This document shows, one piece after another, positions 52,969 to 61,366 of a stretch of 64,000 nt of DNA; position 1 is the stretch's first letter, and every line of letters begins with the position of its first letter. Source of the DNA: JAGOTP01 sp964598725 (lineage in GTDB: Bacteria; Patescibacteriota; Patescibacteriia; 2-12-FULL-60-25); the NCBI GenBank assembly GCA_964598725.1, contig CAZRCW010000001.1, positions 248,001-312,000 on the forward strand, in the 5' to 3' direction. The notes under the pieces are model-generated. The model saw only the letters and a list, made by a program, of their open reading frames with translations. It was not told the origin of the DNA and did no database searches. The position numbers and the translations under genes are program-made.

Positions 52969-53592
52969 ATGGCGAACCCAGTCACACCGAAGCAGAAAGA
53001 GGTTCTGGACTTCATCGTTCAGTACATCCACGATCGTGGCTTCGCGCCTTCGTATCGTGAAATCGCGACCGGTCTTGAGCTTGCCTCACCTTCGACCGTG
53101 CACGTACACGTTCAAGCGCTGCGTCAGCGTGGGTATCTGCGGGATTCGGATGGAGATTCAGGGAACCGCGAACTTGAACCGACTGATCAAGCAGTGCGCT
53201 GGGGGCGAAGCGTGGTTCTGCCGCTGGTCGGACTCATTACCGCCGGTCAGCCGATTGAAGCGATTGAGGGCGGACGTGAGACGTTAGCGGTACCGGCTGA
53301 ACTGGCGGCTGATCCCTCAAACAGCTACATCCTCAAAGTGAAAGGGGAGTCGATGATCGAGGAGGGGATCTTGGATGGAGACTACGTAGTGGTTGAACGG
53401 AATCCTTCGCCGCGCAATGGAGATGTCGTCGTCGCGCTGCTCGATAATGCCTATGCCACACTGAAGAAGTTCTACCGAGAACGTGGTCGCATCCGACTCC
53501 AGCCAGCCAACAAAACGATGAAACCGATTTTCTGCTATGACCCGTTGATTCAAGGAGTGGTGAAAGGTGTGATTCGTTCATTTAGTCATTAA
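52969..53592 (+). CDS. lexA: LexA repressor
   Basis: 207 aa from ATG 52969. Winged-helix N-terminus TPKQKEVLDFIVQYIHDRGFAPSYREIATGLELASPSTVHVHVQALRQRGYLR; S24 protease domain with LPLVGLITAGQPIEA (the AG cleavage bond), GESMIEEGILDGDYVVVER (catalytic Ser) and NAYATLKKFYRE (catalytic Lys). It represses DNA-damage genes until RecA triggers self-cleavage. Its own promoter carries two SOS boxes. An upstream start (52960) would include the promoter and is not used. Confidence 0.96.
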   Translation: MANPVTPKQKEVLDFIVQYIHDRGFAPSYREIATGLELASPSTVHVHVQALRQRGYLRDSDGDSGNRELEPTDQAVRWGRSVVLPLVGLITAGQPIEAIEGGRETLAVPAELAADPSNSYILKVKGESMIEEGILDGDYVVVERNPSPRNGDVVVALLDNAYATLKKFYRERGRIRLQPANKTMKPIFCYDPLIQGVVKGVIRSFSH

Positions 53593-53669
53593 ACTCAATC
53601 GTTGTACTTCTTACTCTCCCGAGCTCAGCCCGGACTCGTCTTTTTGTACCCTCGTTTATTTCTTCCTCT

Positions 53670-53957
53670 ATGATCTATCGAAAAGTGCAGGCCCCGATTG
53701 ATGTGATGATGTGTTTTCGAGATGGTCATCCAGAACCGATGGTCTTCAAGTGGAATGATCGGTTTCATCAGATCAAGAAAGTGCTCTTTATGCACGCCGA
53801 ACGAGTCGGGCAGCGTCGAGTCTACTTTTTCTCGGTGACAGATGGGTCTCAAGCCTTCCGATTGCGTTTTTGTACCGAGTCGCTGAACTGGTCCTTGGAA
53901 GAGGTCTGTCGGATCGAACGTACCCCCAGTCCCATTTTGGAACCGGTTTTGGCTTAA
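53670..53957 (+). CDS. small protein next to lexA (DUF6504-like)
   Basis: 95 aa: IDVMMCFRDGHPEPMVFKWNDRFHQIKKVLFMHAERVGQRRVYFFSVTDGSQAFRLRFCTESLNWSLEEV. The F.W..R.h.I..V.........yF.V....G...L.......W.L pattern resembles DUF6504 proteins found beside translesion polymerase genes. With lexA upstream, a DNA-damage link is plausible. No SD; a -10-like TTTATTTC stretch lies before it. Confidence 0.45.
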   Translation: MIYRKVQAPIDVMMCFRDGHPEPMVFKWNDRFHQIKKVLFMHAERVGQRRVYFFSVTDGSQAFRLRFCTESLNWSLEEVCRIERTPSPILEPVLA

Positions 53958-53974
53958 AACAAAGCATTGTGCGG

Positions 53975-54051
53975 ATGGTCGGGGTGACAGGACTTGAACC
54001 TGCGGCCTCCTGCTCCCAAAGCAGGCGCTCTAGCCAACTGAGCTACGCCCC
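53975..54051 (-). tRNA. tRNA-Pro (TGG)
   Basis: Minus strand. Acceptor CGGGGCG with CACCCCG (one C-A mismatch), D-arm TAGCTCAGTTGGCTAGAGC, anticodon arm CCTGC-TTTGGGA-GCAGG (anticodon TGG, G37), T-arm GCAGG-TTCAAGT-CCTGT, discriminator A and encoded CCA. C1-G72 is the normal bacterial tRNA-Pro identity pair. Confidence 0.95.
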
Positions 54052-54141
54052 GACCTTCAGCACAATGTGCGAGGATAGTAGCGGGAAATGCAGAACTTGC
54101 CAAGTTCTTGGTCGAGAGCGGTTATCCTCATTCCACGCTCC

Positions 54142-54170
54142 TTTTGAAACGGTGTTAAAAATGATACAAT
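54142..54170 (+). promoter_or_regulatory. promoter of the DUF4012 gene
   Basis: TTTTGA (54142-54147), 17 bp, TACAAT (54165-54170). Confidence 0.5.
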
Positions 54171-54230
54171 CCGAGCGATTGAAGAGGTTCTTTGTTTCTT
54201 CGATCGATTGATGATCCTTCGGGACATTTC

Positions 54231-57101
54231 ATGCGAGATTCTACCTTCAGAGCGGGGGAGGAACCGGACGCATTCGCTGGAGATGAACAAGCATTCTTGA
54301 ACGAATTGTTGTCTCAAGTGGGTGGGCCGGTTCCCGCACAGCCAGGTAAACGTCGAACGAGGCGAAAACTTCGACGGAGTGGTTCGCGTACCCAGAGCGT
54401 TGAAGTCGCATCGTCGATCGAACCATCTCTCATAGCGCAAGAACAAGAAGCAGCCCCGATTCGCTTGCGTGTTACACAGAAAGGACCGGTCCGCATTCCT
54501 ATTCAGCGTCGTCCTCATACGCAGAGTCCATTCGTGGTCAGCGTTCAAGGCTTGGTCCAGCCGATCGAGGAAGAGACGCGTGCTCCGCGTGAACGGTCTA
54601 TTCACGAATGGAACATGCCGGCGGGAGTGGCGGTATCTTCTGATGTGTTATTGGCAGCGGCGATTGATTTGCATATTCCGCACGTCGATCCCTTCATTTT
54701 TCATCAGCAGTTTACGCCAGGTGACGCCGATGTCGCGCATGCGCAAGTATACGGCTTTTGGGTACGGTTGCAGGCTCCATTCTTGCGGTGGGAAGTTCAG
54801 CGAGCCGAACGGCGTGCAAATGAACCGGTTCGGGTAAAGATCGTTCGTCAGGTTGAACCGAATGAAGAAATTCTTCCGACGGATTTTACCGAACAGTGGA
54901 CCCAGAATGAGATCAAGAAAGGGGAGTCGCTGAGTTATCGTTTAGCACTTCTTCGTCATCGTCTGTCTTCACTTTTCTCGCGTGAAACGGAGCGAGCTGA
55001 AGACTTCGTCAATGAATTCGAAGAAAAGGAGCAGACCTTGATTACGCAAACCGAACAAGCCTGGGGTGTACCGGTGCTTGTGCCGCGTTTGGACTTTGTG
55101 AAGATTTTCGGAGGCTTGGCTGCCTTGCTTTTGGTCGCGAGTTTGCCTGCCGGTGCCGTTTCATTGTCACGTTCGTTTAAAGGGACCATCGATGAGAGCT
55201 TAAGCCAGAGTCGCTCAGCCGTGGCGGAAGTTGCTAAGGTTGCGGATTCGTCGAATCCAATCGCTACAGCGCCATCGGCGTTAGCGGCGGCCTCAGAGCG
55301 CTTTCGGGTAGCAGAAGATGGGCTACGTCAGGTCAACGGTCTGACGAGTTTGATCGTGAGCTCATTGCCTCAGACACGTGACGCTTACCGGAGTAGTGTT
55401 GCTTTGCTTGATGCCGGAACGCAGGCGACAAAAGCCGGTCGTTTGGTAACGGAGGGTGTGCAAGAGGCATTGTCGATGCAGGTACGCTATCCAATCGAAC
55501 GTATCACGACCCTACAGACCTACATCGATGCAGCGATTCCAACATTGCAGAAGGCGAGACAGCGTATGACGGAAGTGAAGGATGAGGTATTGCCAACCGC
55601 AGAACGCGATCGTGTAGCACAGGCGCGAACCGCGATCGAAGGTGGATCGCAAGCGCTAGAAGATATCTCCTCAACCCTTCGCTTCGCACGTTTATTGATG
55701 GGTGAATCACGCGAACAAACCTATTTGTTGGTGTTCCAGAACCAGGCCGAACTGCGTCCATCCGGTGGGTTCATGGGTTCGGTAGCCGAACTCATGATCG
55801 ATCGGGGAAATATCGATCAAGTGTTCGTACCAGGGGGTGGTCCGTACGACCTTCGCAGCCAGTTAAAGAGTCGCGTAGTAGCTCCGCAGCCACTTCACCT
55901 CGTAAATCCGCGTTGGGAGTTCCAGGATGCAAACTGGTTCCCGGATTTTGCTGCAACCGCGCAAAAGATTGGTTGGTTTTGGAGTGATGGTGGGCAATCG
56001 ACATTGGATGGCGTGATTTCGGTCAACGCATCCTTACTGGAACCGCTCCTGCGCTTCACTGGTCCGGTAACGCTACCAGAGTACGGAAAGACCTTCACAG
56101 CGGATACGATCCAGTTTGAACTTCAGAAGTCGGTAGAACTTGAGTACGATAAAGATGAAAACAAGCCGAAAAAGATCATCGGTGATCTGTTCCCGGTCTT
56201 GCTTGAGCGTTTGCAGAAGGCACCGCCGGAGGACATGTTGAAGTTAGTCTCTATTTTGGATGAAGCGCTGCGTAAGAAAGACGTACAAATGTGGTTCCGT
56301 GATCCGCTGCTGCAGGCCTATGGAGAGCAGTTCGGTTGGGCTGGCCGAATCAAGCCAACGACTGGGGACGCGCTCAGTGTGATCGAGGCGAACATTGGTG
56401 GGCAGAAGACAGACGCGGTAATTCGCGAAGATGTGGATCAGCAGGTTCAGATTTTGCCGGATGGACATATCGAAACGACCGTGACGCTTGATCGCACGCA
56501 TGATGGAAAGCAAGGCGAGCTCTTCCGTGGGGCGAATAACGTTGAATACGTGCGTTTGTATGTTCCATTGGGATCCGAATTGCTGTCGGTTGAAGGGGTG
56601 CGTCCGCCAACAACTACGGCGTATAAAGGCACCTTGCCGGAAGATCTCCCGGATAAAGATCTCGAGAACTACGTGAATTTGGCGCAAGTTGGTCCAGGTG
56701 GAACCGATATTACTCAGGAATTCGGTCGTACGGCCTTTGGCGTCTGGGTTCAGCTACGACCAGGTGAGACTTCACGGACAACTTTCCGGTATCGTCTACC
56801 ATTCACTGTTCAAGAATTGTCTGAACGCGCCATGACGAACGAGAGCGGTACGGCTTCTGGAAGTGGGGGAGCGTATACGCTCTACCTAACGAGTCAATCA
56901 GGAAAAACCGACCGTCACTTCAATCTTCAGGTGAAGTATCCAGAGACCTGGAACATCCGCTGGTCAAATCGCGCGGATCTGGCACAAAAAACGGGTTCAT
57001 TCAGTTGGGCGGGTCCATTAGCCCAAGACGAAGTGTTTGCGCTGTCCTTTTCGCTCCCTGCTTCCTATGAACAAACCGGCATCCGACAAGAAGGTCAATA
57101 A
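54231..57101 (+). CDS. DUF4012 surface protein
   Basis: 956 aa. A ~285-residue basic N-terminal cytoplasmic part, one membrane segment FVKIFGGLAALLLVASLPAGAVSL (about 287-310), a helical region, then the DUF4012 core: TYLLVFQNQAELRPSGGFMGSVAELMIDRGNI...VFVPGGGPYDLRSQ, and a C-terminal beta-rich part RTTFRYRLPFTVQEL. DUF4012 is widespread in CPR and actinobacterial envelopes and may be linked to surface polysaccharide or pilus-like structures; the activity is unknown. It overlaps the next gene by 35 bases. Confidence 0.85.
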   Translation: MRDSTFRAGEEPDAFAGDEQAFLNELLSQVGGPVPAQPGKRRTRRKLRRSGSRTQSVEVASSIEPSLIAQEQEAAPIRLRVTQKGPVRIPIQRRPHTQSPFVVSVQGLVQPIEEETRAPRERSIHEWNMPAGVAVSSDVLLAAAIDLHIPHVDPFIFHQQFTPGDADVAHAQVYGFWVRLQAPFLRWEVQRAERRANEPVRVKIVRQVEPNEEILPTDFTEQWTQNEIKKGESLSYRLALLRHRLSSLFSRETERAEDFVNEFEEKEQTLITQTEQAWGVPVLVPRLDFVKIFGGLAALLLVASLPAGAVSLSRSFKGTIDESLSQSRSAVAEVAKVADSSNPIATAPSALAAASERFRVAEDGLRQVNGLTSLIVSSLPQTRDAYRSSVALLDAGTQATKAGRLVTEGVQEALSMQVRYPIERITTLQTYIDAAIPTLQKARQRMTEVKDEVLPTAERDRVAQARTAIEGGSQALEDISSTLRFARLLMGESREQTYLLVFQNQAELRPSGGFMGSVAELMIDRGNIDQVFVPGGGPYDLRSQLKSRVVAPQPLHLVNPRWEFQDANWFPDFAATAQKIGWFWSDGGQSTLDGVISVNASLLEPLLRFTGPVTLPEYGKTFTADTIQFELQKSVELEYDKDENKPKKIIGDLFPVLLERLQKAPPEDMLKLVSILDEALRKKDVQMWFRDPLLQAYGEQFGWAGRIKPTTGDALSVIEANIGGQKTDAVIREDVDQQVQILPDGHIETTVTLDRTHDGKQGELFRGANNVEYVRLYVPLGSELLSVEGVRPPTTTAYKGTLPEDLPDKDLENYVNLAQVGPGGTDITQEFGRTAFGVWVQLRPGETSRTTFRYRLPFTVQELSERAMTNESGTASGSGGAYTLYLTSQSGKTDRHFNLQVKYPETWNIRWSNRADLAQKTGSFSWAGPLAQDEVFALSFSLPASYEQTGIRQEGQ

Positions 57102-59049
57102 AGCGCCGGGGTCTCGCAAGAAGGCGGTGGCGAAGCCATCAACCTACGAGTTGGTTGAGTTTGAAACGCTCGAAGAAGGCGAGGGCCGAAAAAAAGAGTC
57201 GGTCGAAGATCGATTGTCGAGTATTTACCGAGATGATCAGGGGGAGTTGCCAGATTTCAATCAATTCGATCGTAAGCGTCAGTTTTGGTGGCTCCGTACA
57301 ACCGTTTGGGCGGTGGCATTGGTGTGTCTCGTGAGTGTTGTCGCTTGGGTCGGATTCATCGCCTGGCGTCCCTGGCGGGCGGATGGACCACCAGCGATCG
57401 CTCTTCGGATCGAGGCTCCGACGGAGATTAGCCCAGGCAAAGAGGAATCGATTCTGATTCATTGGGAGAACACGGATATGCGTCCGGTGCGTGAAGCGGA
57501 TATTCGGGTGTTTCTGCCGACGGATTTCGTTCTTCAGAAGTCAGATCCAGTTCCAACAAGTGCGTCCTCGACTGATTGGTCATTAGGGCTCCTTCCGCCG
57601 CAGCAAAAAGGAGTGATCACGCTCCGAGGTGTTTTTTACGGCGCAACCGATCGTCAGGCGACGATTCAGGCCCTTGCTACCTATAAACATGATTCGATCG
57701 ACCGCGAACGTCAATTGGCGGAAACGGTAAAACTGGCCTACGTCACGTCGACGGTTGATGGAACGCTCGCGGTCCCTGAGCGCATGTTGCCGGGTGATCA
57801 GGTAACGCTTCGCTATCAAGTCACGAACCGCTCAGATCAAGTTCTTGGACCACTGATCGCTCGTTTTACCTTGCCAGACGGTTTCGTTGTCTCGGCGTCG
57901 TCTTCGCCGGGATTCAATCAAGATGGTCAGCTGATCGCATTTCCGATCGCGAAGTTGCCATCGGGTTCAGTCACGACCCTTCAGGTGAGTGGTGCGATGC
58001 TGGCCGGACATCCGGGTGATGCGCTCATTCAGGCGGCAGTCGGTCGCGCGGATGTGCGTGGAGCGTTTGTATCCTTAGCCCAATCTGAAGCGCGTTCGGT
58101 CGTGCTGGCGGGGGATTTGGCGCTGCGGCTCATCGTGAACGGCAGTCCAACCGAAACACCGATCGACCCAGGTGCACCGCTTCGTATTACCCTTGGCTAC
58201 GAAAATACTAGTGGAGAAGAGTTGAAAGGGGTGAGTCTCACGCTTTCAACCGAGTCATCCATTAATGGAAAGCGTCAGACGGGTACCGCAGGTTTGATTA
58301 ACTGGAGCGCGCTCCAGGATGTGCAACGCGCGGCGTCGAGTACAAAGGGGCAGACGCAGACCTTGAAGCTATCATCTGCGCAATTACCTAGTCTCGGGAC
58401 GGTTGCGGCCGGCGCGAAAGGCTCATTCGATTGGATTTTACCCCTGAACTCGGCTCCGACGGGGACGAAGGATGGCGTTATTCAGATTGTCGCTTCGGCG
58501 CGTGTTGAACGCGTCGGCGCAACATCAGGGACGCGTGACGTCCGACTCACTCCGTTGAACTTGAAGTACAAATCGGATGCGGATATTCGTGCGTTCGCGC
58601 AGTACGCAACCGAAGAAGGAGCGCCGATCGGTTTTGGACCGTTACCGCCAGAAGTAGGGAAGACCACGGGGTATCGTGTTGTTTGGCGCCTTACGAAGAA
58701 AGTGCATGAGCTCGGTACAGTGACGGTACGTGCCAAGCTGCCGGCGATTGTGACCTGGATCAAGTCGGCTGATGTTGGTCGTGGCATCATCGCCTACGAC
58801 GAGAAGACACGTGAAGTCCGTTGGACGATTCCGTTCGTACCACTCGATACCTCGCTGGTCTCCGCTTCATTCGATCTTCAACTAACACCTGAGCGCGCAG
58901 ATGCCGGGCGCTTCGCGCCACTCTTGGGTGAGACAACGTTTGAAGCTCAGGATAAACAGCTAAATGCCCCGATATTGCGAGTAAAACCGGCGCTCACCAC
59001 CGATCTAACCGATGATTCACTTGCGACCGGACATGGAGTTGTAAAGTAA
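57067..59049 (+). CDS. membrane-anchored multi-Ig (DUF11-like) surface protein
   Basis: 660 aa from ATG 57067. An N-terminal cytoplasmic tail, one membrane helix TTVWAVALVCLVSVVAWVGFIAW (about 77-99), then four to five Ig-like domains with the DUF11 pattern, e.g. LRYQVTNRSDQVLGPLIARFTLPDGF and ITLGYENTSGEELKGVSLTLS. Likely an extracellular structural or adhesive protein acting with the DUF4012 protein, with which it is translationally coupled. Confidence 0.75.
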   Translation: MNKPASDKKVNKAPGSRKKAVAKPSTYELVEFETLEEGEGRKKESVEDRLSSIYRDDQGELPDFNQFDRKRQFWWLRTTVWAVALVCLVSVVAWVGFIAWRPWRADGPPAIALRIEAPTEISPGKEESILIHWENTDMRPVREADIRVFLPTDFVLQKSDPVPTSASSTDWSLGLLPPQQKGVITLRGVFYGATDRQATIQALATYKHDSIDRERQLAETVKLAYVTSTVDGTLAVPERMLPGDQVTLRYQVTNRSDQVLGPLIARFTLPDGFVVSASSSPGFNQDGQLIAFPIAKLPSGSVTTLQVSGAMLAGHPGDALIQAAVGRADVRGAFVSLAQSEARSVVLAGDLALRLIVNGSPTETPIDPGAPLRITLGYENTSGEELKGVSLTLSTESSINGKRQTGTAGLINWSALQDVQRAASSTKGQTQTLKLSSAQLPSLGTVAAGAKGSFDWILPLNSAPTGTKDGVIQIVASARVERVGATSGTRDVRLTPLNLKYKSDADIRAFAQYATEEGAPIGFGPLPPEVGKTTGYRVVWRLTKKVHELGTVTVRAKLPAIVTWIKSADVGRGIIAYDEKTREVRWTIPFVPLDTSLVSASFDLQLTPERADAGRFAPLLGETTFEAQDKQLNAPILRVKPALTTDLTDDSLATGHGVVK

Positions 59050-59065
59050 TATCCACTGTGGATAT
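59049..59065. promoter_or_regulatory. palindrome upstream of the baseplate-J-like gene
   Basis: ATATCCAC-T-GTGGATAT, perfect 8-bp arms, overlapping the stop codon of the upstream gene. A -10-like TATGAT follows at about 59079. It may be an operator or a short terminator. Confidence 0.5.
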
Positions 59066-59106
59066 CAAATCTGTGCTATGATAGCGAATGTTCTTTCTCT
59101 TTTTGT

Positions 59107-60414
59107 ATGCCTATCCGCGGAAGTCGTCGCCCTAACGTAGTGCCCATCACTGCTCCTTCGTTTTCAACACCCCCACGTTCGTATTTGTATCGCAAAATTG
59201 CCTTTGGTTTTATTGGTCTCACCGTGATTTTGGTCGGGGCCATTCTTTGGCTCTCATCCGTGAAAGCGGAGATTGTGGTTCAAGTGAAAAAAGATCCCGT
59301 GAACATCGATACGGTGGTTGAACTCGCAAAAACACCAAAAGCAGGCCAGCTGATGGGGCGTGTAGCCCAGGGGACATTTGAAAACCGCAAAGAGTTCCCG
59401 ATTCGAGCGGCAGGTGGGGATACGAGTTCGACACCGGTGACATTGATTCCATCTTCAACGTCTGTCGTGACAACCGCAACCGCGACGCCGGTCATTCCTC
59501 CAAATGCGGTCGCGCGTGGAACCGTAAAAATCATCAATAACTATTCCCGTGCCCAGCCACTCGTTCGTACGACACGTCTGCTCACGGCCGATGGCAAGCT
59601 TTATCGCATCGACAAGGCGGTGAACGTTCCAGCTGGTGGTTCGGTCGAAGTGGCGATCTACGCCGACAAACCAGGTCCCGCCTTCGAAATTGGTCCAACC
59701 AAGTTCACCATTCCAGGCTTGTTCGTTGATCTCCAGGCTTCGATCTATGCCGAATCCAGCAGCAGCTTCAAGCTTGAAACGGTTACTCCAACTGCGCCCC
59801 GCACAACCACGTCCACGACCCCTCCAAAAACAACGACTCCAACTCGAACAGGTGCACTGACACCAACCCAAGAAGAGACGGATACTGCTGAACGTCAGGC
59901 GATCGATGAGACCTTAGAGCGAGCAAAGCGTCAGTTGGCTTCTGAAGTAACTGAATCCGCCTCATTGGAAGGAGTCTACTTCACCAAAGTTCGCAAAGAG
60001 ATTTTGCCAGGTTCGACGCCACAATCGTTCGTCGTCTTCATCCAGGCGGACGTGACGGCGGTCTACTATCCAAAGGATGACATGTTGGTCTTGGTTCGCA
60101 GCAAGTTACGTGAGAAGGTCCCAGCCGATCGTGAAATCGTTCCGTTCGACGGCAAGTCCATCCGCTATCAGATCGAATCAGTTGATCCACGCGCTGAAAC
60201 AGCTACCGTCCGTGTTCAGACCGATGCAACGTCTCGTCTCACGCCAACCAGTGATGCCCTGAAGAAAGAAAATATGGTTGGAAAGTCCAAACAAGAACTG
60301 ATCGACACGCTTGAACACGTTGATGGCGTTGAATCCGTTGAGATCACAACCTCCCCAGGTTGGCTCCGCAAGATCCCAAGCATGCAGGAACGCATCGACT
60401 TGAAAGTGGAATAA
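59107..60414 (+). CDS. membrane-anchored baseplate-J-like protein
   Basis: 435 aa. One anchor IAFGFIGLTVILVGAILWLS (about 31-50). Then VKIINNYSRAQPLVRTTRLLTADGKLYRIDKAVNVPAGGSVEVAIYADKPGPAFEIGPTKFTIPGL, which resembles the phage baseplate J/gp47 domain found in CPR surface proteins, a Thr/Pro-rich linker, and two small alpha-beta domains ending DGVESVEITTSPGWLRKIPSMQERIDL. Third gene of the surface cluster; own leader and terminator. Confidence 0.65.
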   Translation: MPIRGSRRPNVVPITAPSFSTPPRSYLYRKIAFGFIGLTVILVGAILWLSSVKAEIVVQVKKDPVNIDTVVELAKTPKAGQLMGRVAQGTFENRKEFPIRAAGGDTSSTPVTLIPSSTSVVTTATATPVIPPNAVARGTVKIINNYSRAQPLVRTTRLLTADGKLYRIDKAVNVPAGGSVEVAIYADKPGPAFEIGPTKFTIPGLFVDLQASIYAESSSSFKLETVTPTAPRTTTSTTPPKTTTPTRTGALTPTQEETDTAERQAIDETLERAKRQLASEVTESASLEGVYFTKVRKEILPGSTPQSFVVFIQADVTAVYYPKDDMLVLVRSKLREKVPADREIVPFDGKSIRYQIESVDPRAETATVRVQTDATSRLTPTSDALKKENMVGKSKQELIDTLEHVDGVESVEITTSPGWLRKIPSMQERIDLKVE

Positions 60415-60426
60415 GCAGGAAAAACA

Positions 60427-60452
60427 AAACCTCCGGTTAACCGGAGGTTTTT
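60427..60452. terminator. bidirectional terminator
   Basis: AAAACCTCCGGTT / AACCGGAGGTTTT, a perfect palindrome between convergent genes. Confidence 0.9.
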
Positions 60453-60469
60453 GTTATTCGATGTTCTGT

Positions 60470-61174
60470 TTAGAGGGCGATCGAACCGCCGTCGATTTTG
60501 ACGCCTGGACCCATCGTCGAAGTGACGGTCATCGACTTGATGAACACACCCTTTGAAGAAGCTGGCTTGGCTTTGCGGATTGCGTCGACCAACATCGTGA
60601 GGTTCGCGAGCAAGGCGTTCACATCCATCGAAGCCTTTCCGATCGCCTGGTGAATGTTGCCGGTCGTATCGTTCTTGAACGAGACCTTACCCTTCTTGAT
60701 TTCTTCGACCATCTTTTTGACGTTCGTACCAACCGTATCGGTCTTTGGGTTTGGCATGAGACCAGCAGGACCAAGGATCTTCGCAAGCTTGGCGAGCTTA
60801 GGCATCATGTCTGGCGTTGCAACCGTGATGTCACAGTCGATTTTGCCGTTCTTTACGATTTCAGCGATCAATTCTTCGCCACCGACCTGGTCGGCACCGG
60901 CATCTTTCGCTTCTTTTTCACGGTCTGCTGGAACGAAGGCGACAACCTTCTTCGACTTTCCGATCGAGTGAGGGAAGACGAAGGTGGCACGAACCTGCTG
61001 ATCACCCTTTTTGACGTCGATCCCGAGGTTCAAGTGGATTTCAACGCTCGAATCGAACTTGGTGTTCGAGGTCTTTTTGACGAGCTCAAGGGCTTCCTGA
61101 GCGCTGTAAAGCTTCTTTTTATCAACCATCTGAGCGAGCGCAGCGTAGCGCTTGCCGTGTGTCACGTTAGCCAT
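60470..61174 (-). CDS. rplA: 50S ribosomal protein L1
   Basis: 234 aa, full length: GKRYAALAQMVDKKKLYSAQEALELVKKTSNTKFDSSVEIHLNLGIDVKKGDQQVRATFVFPHSIGK, MPKLAKLAKILGPAGLMPNPKTDTV (hinge signature), GNIHQAIGKASM. It forms the L1 stalk of the ribosome and represses its own mRNA. Normally directly after rplK; here it has its own promoter because cdsA lies between. Its leader has competing hairpins just before the ATG. Confidence 0.98.
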   Translation of the reverse strand: MANVTHGKRYAALAQMVDKKKLYSAQEALELVKKTSNTKFDSSVEIHLNLGIDVKKGDQQVRATFVFPHSIGKSKKVVAFVPADREKEAKDAGADQVGGEELIAEIVKNGKIDCDITVATPDMMPKLAKLAKILGPAGLMPNPKTDTVGTNVKKMVEEIKKGKVSFKNDTTGNIHQAIGKASMDVNALLANLTMLVDAIRKAKPASSKGVFIKSMTVTSTMGPGVKIDGGSIAL

Positions 61175-61208
61175 ACGGAGAAGTGGTCAAACCTCCGTGG
61201 TAGCGGAG
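61175..61208 (-). promoter_or_regulatory. possible L1 autoregulatory leader hairpin
   Basis: On the minus strand CTCCG-CTACCA-CGGAG can form; the same CGGAG can instead pair with CTCCGT directly before the start codon. Two mutually exclusive stems at the start site fit translational control by L1, but no match to the rRNA L1 site was confirmed. Confidence 0.35.
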
Positions 61209-61236
61209 TCCCACAATCTAAAGATTTAATGGGCCA

Positions 61237-61265
61237 AGATTAGCTGTTTAAGCGAAAAATGTCAA
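61237..61265 (-). promoter_or_regulatory. rplA promoter
   Basis: On the minus strand TTGACA (61260-61265), exact 17-bp spacer, TAATCT (61237-61242). Confidence 0.75.
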
Positions 61266-61268
61266 AAG

Positions 61269-61297
61269 TTGACCGTCCATCGGGTCTCCGGTCTAAT
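61269..61297 (+). promoter_or_regulatory. cdsA promoter
   Basis: TTGACC (61269-61274), 17 bp, TCTAAT (61292-61297). Its -35 box lies 3 bases from the rplA -35 box; together they read GTCAA-AAG-TTGAC, an inverted repeat. Confidence 0.6.
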
Positions 61298-61366
61298 AGC
61301 CCCAACTTGGACGGATGGTTCGTCTGAGGGATGCTCATGATGGAAGTGAGCGAGGAGGTTGGGGTG

